From the NCBI GenBank assembly GCA_900766495.1, contig CAAFVM010000045.1, forward strand, positions 62,001 through 126,000: a stretch of 64,000 nt of DNA, given 5' to 3'. Numbering within the stretch: the stretch's first letter is position 1; each line of letters begins with the position of its first letter. Positions 58,864 to 64,000 of the stretch are shown here, in pieces. This DNA is from Clostridia bacterium (GTDB lineage Bacteria > Bacillota > Clostridia > Christensenellales > Borkfalkiaceae). Both the position numbers and the translations under genes were made by a program. The notes under the pieces were generated by a model, which saw only the letters and a program-made list of their open reading frames with translations, was not told the origin of the DNA and made no database searches.

Positions 58864-60075
58864 TTAAAGAAGTTTGCCTTTAAGTTTTAAATAGCACTCG
58901 TTGATTTTACGCGCGCAATAAACTATTTCGTCTTCGGTCGTGGTAAAAATAAGGCTTATCCTCAACGCTCCCTGCGCGATTTTACCGTCCTTAACGCAGG
59001 CGGAAATAACGCGCGAAACGCCTATTTTCGACGAGCATGCAGAACCGGTGCCTACAATTAAGCCCTCGTCGTCGAGCACCCTTTGCATGATTTCGCCTTT
59101 CACGCCCGCGCACGATATTGAAATTACATACGGCGAGGAATTTTCGGGAGAAATAACTTTTATTTCGGGCGAAAGCTCGCTTAAAAACAAATTTTTTAAA
59201 TTAAGCGCGCACTCGTAGTTTTGTTTAACGTCGGCGTATTTTTTGGCGCAATCGGCAAAAACTTTTATGCCGAAAGTGTTTTCGGTTCCGCTACGCAAGC
59301 CTTTTTCTTGCCCGCCGCCGTAAATAACAGGTTTAAGAGCAAGCCCTTTTTTATAAACCAGCGCGCCCACGCCTTTCAACGCGCAAATTTTGTGCGCGCT
59401 TACCGAATATAAATCGACGTAAGAAGAAATTTTTTGCGGAATTTTCAAAAACGCCTGTACGCCGTCGCTATGAAAAATCACACGCGGATTTTTGGCTTTC
59501 ACGGCTTTCGCAATTGCCGAAACGTCGTTTATCGCGCCGGTTTCGTTGTTCACGTGCATAACCGAAACAAACGCGGTTTTGTCGTCCACAAGTTTTAAAA
59601 GCTCGTCCGCGTTCACGGCTCCGCCCTCGGTTAAAGGCGCAAGCCGAACTTCAGTTCCGTTTTGTTTCAAAACCGAAAAGGAATTTATTACAGCCGCATG
59701 CTCGCCAACCGAAGTAACCGCGTTTCCGTGTTTTGCAAACGAAAAAATAGCCTGTTCGTCGGCTTCGCTCCCGCACGACGTGAACACCAGCTCATAGCCG
59801 GACGGAAAAAACGATAAAATTTCGGCGCGGGCTTTTTCAAGTTCGCTTTTCGCAAAGCGCCCGCATTTATAAAGCGCCGACGGATTATAAAACCCGCCGT
59901 TTTCCGCATAACTTACCGCCGCTGCTAAAATTTCGCTGTCGGGCTTGGTGGTCGCCGCGTTGTCGAGATAAATTTTTTGGTCTGTTTTATCCGTATTTGC
60001 ATGCAAAGCCGCCGTTTCGGCGTTTACTTCCGCGCACCCCCCGCAACCCAAGTCGGAGTTTTTAATATCGTTCAT
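58864..60075 (-). CDS. Cysteine desulfurase (NifS/NifZ-type) with CGGC-containing extension
   Basis: A 403-residue PLP enzyme that removes sulfur from cysteine. IYLDNAATT is at about 35-43, the PLP Lys229 in SVSAHK, and the persulfide Cys347 in GTGSACSSK. Before the normal family start there are about 33 extra residues with a CGGC pair (Cys11, Cys14). Located directly before thiI, it is probably its sulfur donor. It starts three bases after the stop of the upstream membrane-protein gene and has no ribosome binding site of its own. Confidence 0.92.
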   Translation of the reverse strand: MNDIKNSDLGCGGCAEVNAETAALHANTDKTDQKIYLDNAATTKPDSEILAAAVSYAENGGFYNPSALYKCGRFAKSELEKARAEILSFFPSGYELVFTSCGSEADEQAIFSFAKHGNAVTSVGEHAAVINSFSVLKQNGTEVRLAPLTEGGAVNADELLKLVDDKTAFVSVMHVNNETGAINDVSAIAKAVKAKNPRVIFHSDGVQAFLKIPQKISSYVDLYSVSAHKICALKGVGALVYKKGLALKPVIYGGGQEKGLRSGTENTFGIKVFADCAKKYADVKQNYECALNLKNLFLSELSPEIKVISPENSSPYVISISCAGVKGEIMQRVLDDEGLIVGTGSACSSKIGVSRVISACVKDGKIAQGALRISLIFTTTEDEIVYCARKINECYLKLKGKLL

Positions 60076-60078
60076 AAA

Positions 60079-60633
60079 TTACTTATAGTCCTTTTCAATA
60101 ACGCTTCTTCCCGCTTTTTCGGCAACGAACGCAAGGAATTTTTCGTCGCATTCCAAAATTACCGCGTAATTTTGCTCGCCCTGCTTAACGCCGATATAAT
60201 AAAGCTGATTAGTCGCGACATATCCGTTGGGCGTTGCCATTTTCTTTTTTATATTCGGAGTTTTTATAAGCTGTTCGAAAGTATCGCTGCCCACTTTGCC
60301 CAAACGGTAAACGTCCTTGCAATCGAAAATCAAAAATCTTTTGCGGGTTTTTCCGCTTATAACTTTTATTATGCGCACCTCGCCCGAAACGAAAGTATAG
60401 TCGTAACAGCACATCAGCCTGCGCTTTATAAAGAAAAACGTCAAGCCGAATATTATAGAGAACACGGCAAGAAACAAAAAGCCGAAGTCCTTAGGAAAAA
60501 GGAAAAACATATAAAGGAATATGGCTAGCGCAACGCAGGATATTATAAACAGCACGTTGTAAATTACGTAAAACACCTTTTGCGTTTTTGAATTCTGCGG
60601 AGCGCAGCTGCATTCGTAAAATTCTTCTTTCAT
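60079..60633 (-). CDS. Two-helix membrane protein of unknown function
   Basis: A 184-residue protein: a short cytosolic N-terminus with Cys8 and Cys10, two membrane helices at about 20-46 and 50-70, then a cytosolic beta-rich domain of about 110 residues (YDYTFVSGEVRIIKVI, FLIFDCKDVYRLGKV) like a PH-type fold. Firmicute proteins of this design are uncharacterised (I recall a DUF6106-type family, not verified). It is the first gene before the desulfurase and is translationally coupled to it. Confidence 0.7.
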   Translation of the reverse strand: MKEEFYECSCAPQNSKTQKVFYVIYNVLFIISCVALAIFLYMFFLFPKDFGFLFLAVFSIIFGLTFFFIKRRLMCCYDYTFVSGEVRIIKVISGKTRKRFLIFDCKDVYRLGKVGSDTFEQLIKTPNIKKKMATPNGYVATNQLYYIGVKQGEQNYAVILECDEKFLAFVAEKAGRSVIEKDYK

Positions 60634-60752
60634 TTTTTACCCGATTTTTAATTATTTTTTTATTTTCAGCGATTTTTTACGCCGAATTAAAGTTTTTTCG
60701 CTCTAAAATTTCAGTTGCTTAAACAACGTTAACGGCAGCGTAAAAAAGCAGA

Positions 60753-63128
60753 TTATTTTAAAGTGACGAACGTCACGCCATGCTCGCCCTCGCCGTATTT
60801 TCCGAAGCGGAATTCGGCAACGCGCGGGTCTTTTTTTAGCATATCGTGAATTGCCGTGCTTAAAATTTTAAGCCCCACGCCGTGGATAATTTTTACCTCG
60901 TTAAGGTTATTCACAACGGCTTGGTCAAGGAAATTTTCAACCTCGGCAAGCGCTTCGTCGGTGTTTTTGCCTATAACGTTAATCTGATTAGTTGCGGCGT
61001 TGAAATTCGCGCGGTCGATTCGCACCGACACCGAAGAGTTTTCGACTTTTTTCTTCTTTTCTTTATGAGGTAAATATAAATCGTCGAATTTAAGCGAAAC
61101 GCGCACGGCGCCCACCGAAACCTCGGCAACCCGCTTTTTCTTGTTTATGCAAAGAACTTCGCCGTTAGCTTTCATCGAATCGACGTATACTCTGTCGCCC
61201 ACGCGAAGCTTGTTTTCGTCTATTTTTACGTCGGTAAAATTAACCTCTTTTTCGGCTTCGAGTTTATACTTTTCTTCTTCGAGCTTATTGCGCAAGGTTC
61301 TGGCTTTAATCAGGTCGCCGCCGCCTATTTCTTCGCTGTCGTAAATTTCTTTAATGCTCTGCAAATATTCGTCGGCTTGTTCAAGCGACTCGTTAATTAT
61401 CCGCCTGCTTTCGATTTTCGCGTTCATAAAGAACTTTTCGCGTTCTTTATCGAATTTAGCGCGTTCTGCAAGCAAAGCGTCAAGCTCGAATTTTTTCTCT
61501 TTGTTAATCGCTTCGTATTCTTCAATCTGCTTTTCGGCGGCTTTTCTTGCGTTTTGCGCCTCTTCCAGCACTTTTTCGAAAGAAACTTTTTCGTCGGTTA
61601 AAAGCTGTTTCGCCCGCTCGATAAGTTCGGTTGAAAGTCCCAGCCTTTGCGAAATTTTTATTGCGTTGGAACTGCCCGCAACGCCCACGTTAAGCCTGTA
61701 AAGCGGCGCGAACGTCTGCTCGTCGAAGTCCATCGAAGCGTTCATTATGCGCTTTTCGGTAAACGCGTATTCTTTAAGCGACGAATAGTGCGTGGTTATT
61801 ATGCCGTAACTGCCGCGTTCAATCAGCCTTTCGAACACCGCGCGGGCAATGGCGCCGCCCTCCTCGGGGTCGGTTCCCGCGCCTATTTCGTCAATTAACA
61901 CTAAACTGTTTTCGTCGGCGTTTTCACTGATTTCTATTACGTTTTTCATGTGCGACGAAAAGGTTGAAAGGCTTTGTTCTATACTCTGCTCGTCGCCTAT
62001 GTCGCAATAAACCGATTTGAATACCGAAAAATTACTGCCGTCGGCGGCGGGAACGTAAAAGCCGGAAGCCGCCATAAGCGAAAACAGCCCGGCAAGCTTC
62101 ATCGTAACCGTTTTACCGCCGGTGTTCGGTCCGCTTATAAGCAGAAAATTATAGCCCGCGCCGAGCGAAACGCTAACCGGTACAACCTTTTTCGGGTCGA
62201 TTAAAGGATGCCGCCCAGCAACCACGTTTACATACCCGTTTGAGTTGAGCGCGGGCAGACTTGAATGCGTGGCGTAAGCGAATTGCGCTTTGGCGTAAGC
62301 TTCGTCTAAAAGCACAAGCGCGCTTAAATTGTTTTCCAGTCTGTCGGCTATAAGCCCTACTTTTTGAGTAAGTTCGCCCAAAATCCTGTCGATTTCAAGC
62401 TTTTCTTCTATTGCGGCGCTGCGCAAATCGTTGTTCATTTCAAGAACTTCTACCGGCTCGACGAACAGAGTGGAACCGCTCGCAGACTGGTCGTGTATAA
62501 GCCCTTTAATCTGACCGCGGAACTCCGATTTTACGGGAACCACGTAACGCTCGCCGCGCATGGTGACTATACCGTCTTGCAAATATTTGCTTTGACTGCG
62601 CACGTAATAATTGAGTTTTTCGCGGATTTGCTCGTTAAGCCGTTTGATTTTTCGCCTGATTGCCGCAAGTTTTTCGCTCGCGTTGTCGCTCATTTTATCG
62701 TCGGCGAGAATTTTTTCCTTAATTTCGTCTTCCAAATATTTATCGGAAAAAATCGATTCGGCAATCATTCGCAGCGAGGTTATTTCCTCGTCGTTTATCG
62801 TCGTAACCGATGTATACGCTATGCGCGAAGCGGTTAAAAGCCGAGCCACAAGCAGCAGTTCGCCCATAGAAAGGCAAAAGCCGCGCTTGCTTCGTTCGAG
62901 TTCGTCGCCTATCGGGTCGAAATAAGAAATTCCGCCAACGCCGTAAGTGTATAAAAGCTTATACGCCTCGCCGGTTTTTTTAAGCAGAAATTCGCCCTCG
63001 TCCTTGTCGGTAACAGGCACGATGGCTGAAATTGCCTCTTTGGTTTCGCCGAGTACCGCGTATTCAGCACATTCCGCCAAAATTTTATCGTATTCCAAAA
63101 CGTTTAAAACTCGTCGGGTGGTCGTCAT
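60753..63128 (-). CDS. mutS2: Endonuclease/ribosome-rescue ATPase MutS2
   Basis: A 791-residue MutS2. Core and clamp domains lead to the ATPase with Walker A SGPNTGGKTVTMK and Walker B LVLIDEIGAGTDPEEG; a KOW-like region (LRVGDRVYVDSMKANGEV) and the C-terminal Smr nuclease domain (INVIGKNTDEAL...KIIHGVG) complete it. MutS2 suppresses recombination in some species and splits collided ribosomes in B. subtilis. The ATG at 63128 is preferred over an upstream in-frame TTG because AGAGGA fits and the family begins there; one base separates it from the U32 stop codon. Confidence 0.95.
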   Translation of the reverse strand: MTTTRRVLNVLEYDKILAECAEYAVLGETKEAISAIVPVTDKDEGEFLLKKTGEAYKLLYTYGVGGISYFDPIGDELERSKRGFCLSMGELLLVARLLTASRIAYTSVTTINDEEITSLRMIAESIFSDKYLEDEIKEKILADDKMSDNASEKLAAIRRKIKRLNEQIREKLNYYVRSQSKYLQDGIVTMRGERYVVPVKSEFRGQIKGLIHDQSASGSTLFVEPVEVLEMNNDLRSAAIEEKLEIDRILGELTQKVGLIADRLENNLSALVLLDEAYAKAQFAYATHSSLPALNSNGYVNVVAGRHPLIDPKKVVPVSVSLGAGYNFLLISGPNTGGKTVTMKLAGLFSLMAASGFYVPAADGSNFSVFKSVYCDIGDEQSIEQSLSTFSSHMKNVIEISENADENSLVLIDEIGAGTDPEEGGAIARAVFERLIERGSYGIITTHYSSLKEYAFTEKRIMNASMDFDEQTFAPLYRLNVGVAGSSNAIKISQRLGLSTELIERAKQLLTDEKVSFEKVLEEAQNARKAAEKQIEEYEAINKEKKFELDALLAERAKFDKEREKFFMNAKIESRRIINESLEQADEYLQSIKEIYDSEEIGGGDLIKARTLRNKLEEEKYKLEAEKEVNFTDVKIDENKLRVGDRVYVDSMKANGEVLCINKKKRVAEVSVGAVRVSLKFDDLYLPHKEKKKKVENSSVSVRIDRANFNAATNQINVIGKNTDEALAEVENFLDQAVVNNLNEVKIIHGVGLKILSTAIHDMLKKDPRVAEFRFGKYGEGEHGVTFVTLK

Positions 63129-63129
63129 A

Positions 63130-64000
63130 TCATTCAATTCCTCTTATAAGGTTGCCTGCTGTTATTTTTTTGCTGTTTTCTTCATTTTCGCGGGCGTTTT
63201 TCGCGTGTTTTTCTTTTTTCTGCGATTTACCGCCGCCCGTTTTTTTGCCTGCGTTTAAATATTTTTCGATTAGCGCGCAGGTATTTTCAATGTTTTTGCT
63301 TTCTTTATTTTCTTTAACAGCTCCGTTAACGCCCGAATTTTCGTCCGATACAGTGAAATCGAAAATTTCGCGATTTAAACGTTTTTTCGAAAACAGCGAA
63401 GCGTCGTTATAAATTTCGAAACGGCACCCCGAAAGCCTGTATCGGCGGACTTTAAACTCCCTGCCGTCGTCGCTTTTAAGTTTAAACCTAAAACCGCGGG
63501 CACATTCGGCGCAGTTTTTGCCGAACGGACAATAGATTAGCGTCATAATTTTAATGTCGCCAAGCGTTAAAGTCCAGCCGTCGAGAGAAGAAAGCTCTCC
63601 GTAGTTAAGCTCTTTAGAAAGCGAAATTTCGTTTAACTTTTCATATTTAAGCGAGGCAACGTCCACAGGGTTCGCCGCGTTAAGCTCTATGCCGCCGAAG
63701 ATTTTTTTGTTCAGCCGCTTCGCAAGGTAAATGCCGCTTGCGCCTTCAACGTAAAGCCCGTCGAATTTTTCGGCGGCTTTAATTAAAATCTTTTCGTCCG
63801 CGCCGCTTAAAAACGCGGGAGTATATAAATATTTTACCGCGTTAAAACTTTCAATCTGTTTGAAAAAGTTTTTAATTTCGTTTTCGTTCGAATAATCTAT
63901 AGGGCAAAAAACAAGATTTTTTACATTTTTCAAATTTTCGCCGAACACATTTTTCATAAACGAAAAATCGTGCGAAATAACGGTAACGCCGCCGTTTTCA
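63130..64000 (-). CDS. U32 family peptidase (large type), C-terminal part
   Basis: The frame enters from the right edge of the window (the codons before the Met at 63957 read VISHDFSF, so that Met is not the start). The visible part has YVEGASGIYLAKRLN, GGIELNAANPVDV and the metal-type cysteines in YCPFGKNCAECARGF, typical of the larger YhbU-like U32 proteins with an extra C-terminal domain. The last 50 residues are Lys/Glu-rich. It is coupled to mutS2 (TGA then ATG one base later). Confidence 0.85.
   Translation of the reverse strand, partial: ENGGVTVISHDFSFMKNVFGENLKNVKNLVFCPIDYSNENEIKNFFKQIESFNAVKYLYTPAFLSGADEKILIKAAEKFDGLYVEGASGIYLAKRLNKKIFGGIELNAANPVDVASLKYEKLNEISLSKELNYGELSSLDGWTLTLGDIKIMTLIYCPFGKNCAECARGFRFKLKSDDGREFKVRRYRLSGCRFEIYNDASLFSKKRLNREIFDFTVSDENSGVNGAVKENKESKNIENTCALIEKYLNAGKKTGGGKSQKKEKHAKNARENEENSKKITAGNLIRGIE

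Noticed and set aside
63129..63137. Upstream TTG start for mutS2
   Set aside because: The ATG at 63128 has a good ribosome binding site and matches the family N-terminus; TTG would overlap the U32 stop without need.
1..64000. tRNA, rRNA, CRISPR arrays, insertion sequences
   Set aside because: No TPsiC-like GTTCGAATC context with a cloverleaf, no rRNA segment, no regularly spaced repeats and no transposase frames were seen on reading both strands.

Overview
The window looks like a chromosomal segment of an uncultured, endospore-forming member of the Clostridia, with moderate GC and AT-rich intergenic DNA. The evidence is a spoIIAA-spoIIAB-sigF operon, an uninterrupted sigK gene, a collagen-like spore-surface type protein, consensus sigma-A promoters, and family assignments typical of Firmicutes (RNase J, MutS2, TrmR/TrhP, a SirTM-macrodomain pair, an XerS-like recombinase). 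No rRNA, tRNA, CRISPR array or complete insertion sequence was seen. Genus-level assignment is not possible from reading alone; a Christensenellales-like lineage is only a guess.

Layout. 0-2.2 kb: ABC importer (SBP, ATPase, permease cut by the window edge), minus strand. 2.3-13.1 kb: plus-strand housekeeping genes valS, rnj, the tRNA wobble-uridine pair trmR/trhP, sigK, an SDR enzyme, thyA-folA and nagB. 13.1-16.3 kb: an HxlR regulator divergent from a degenerate metallo-beta-lactamase-fold protein, then a Zn-macrodomain/SirTM ADP-ribosylation pair. 16.5-20.3 kb: spoIIA operon, collagen-like gene and a divergent glycosyltransferase. 20.4-25.8 kb (minus): a membrane glycosyltransferase with an apparently leaderless mRNA, a cation exchanger and mntP behind a yybP-ykoY manganese riboswitch, then tkt. 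26-36 kb (plus): proS, a membrane protein, mnmE, LysR-cca, an S51 peptidase, a two-component system and a polytopic membrane protein. 36.2-39.5 kb: a compact cassette of HPr-kinase-like protein, ABC exporter, PqqD-like protein and S26-type peptidase. 39.4-44.9 kb (minus): a potassium module (ktrB with an in-frame amber codon, ktrA, a 94-aa membrane protein, short kdpD, kdpE, truncated DUF21 gene) that looks acquired. 45.2-52 kb: GH3 glycosidase divergent from an AraC regulator, topB and rhaA. 52-57 kb: a PadR domain fused to a membrane anchor, an XerS-like recombinase preceded by large inverted repeats, and hflX. 56.9-64 kb (minus): a U32 peptidase (partial), mutS2, a membrane protein, cysteine desulfurase, thiI, a GNAT and a 38-aa microprotein whose ribosome binding site lies inside a long stem.

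Themes. Genes for tRNA maturation and charging are dense (valS, proS, trmR, trhP, mnmE, cca, thiI plus its sulfur donor). Membrane ion homeostasis is the second theme (mntP plus a CaCA exchanger under manganese control; Ktr under a KdpDE-type sensor). The best candidates for undescribed biology are the HprK-like/ABC/PqqD/S26 cassette, the Ktr-Kdp module with its split ktrB and 94-aa protein, the recombinase with its palindromic upstream sites, the membrane-tethered PadR protein and the microprotein leader.
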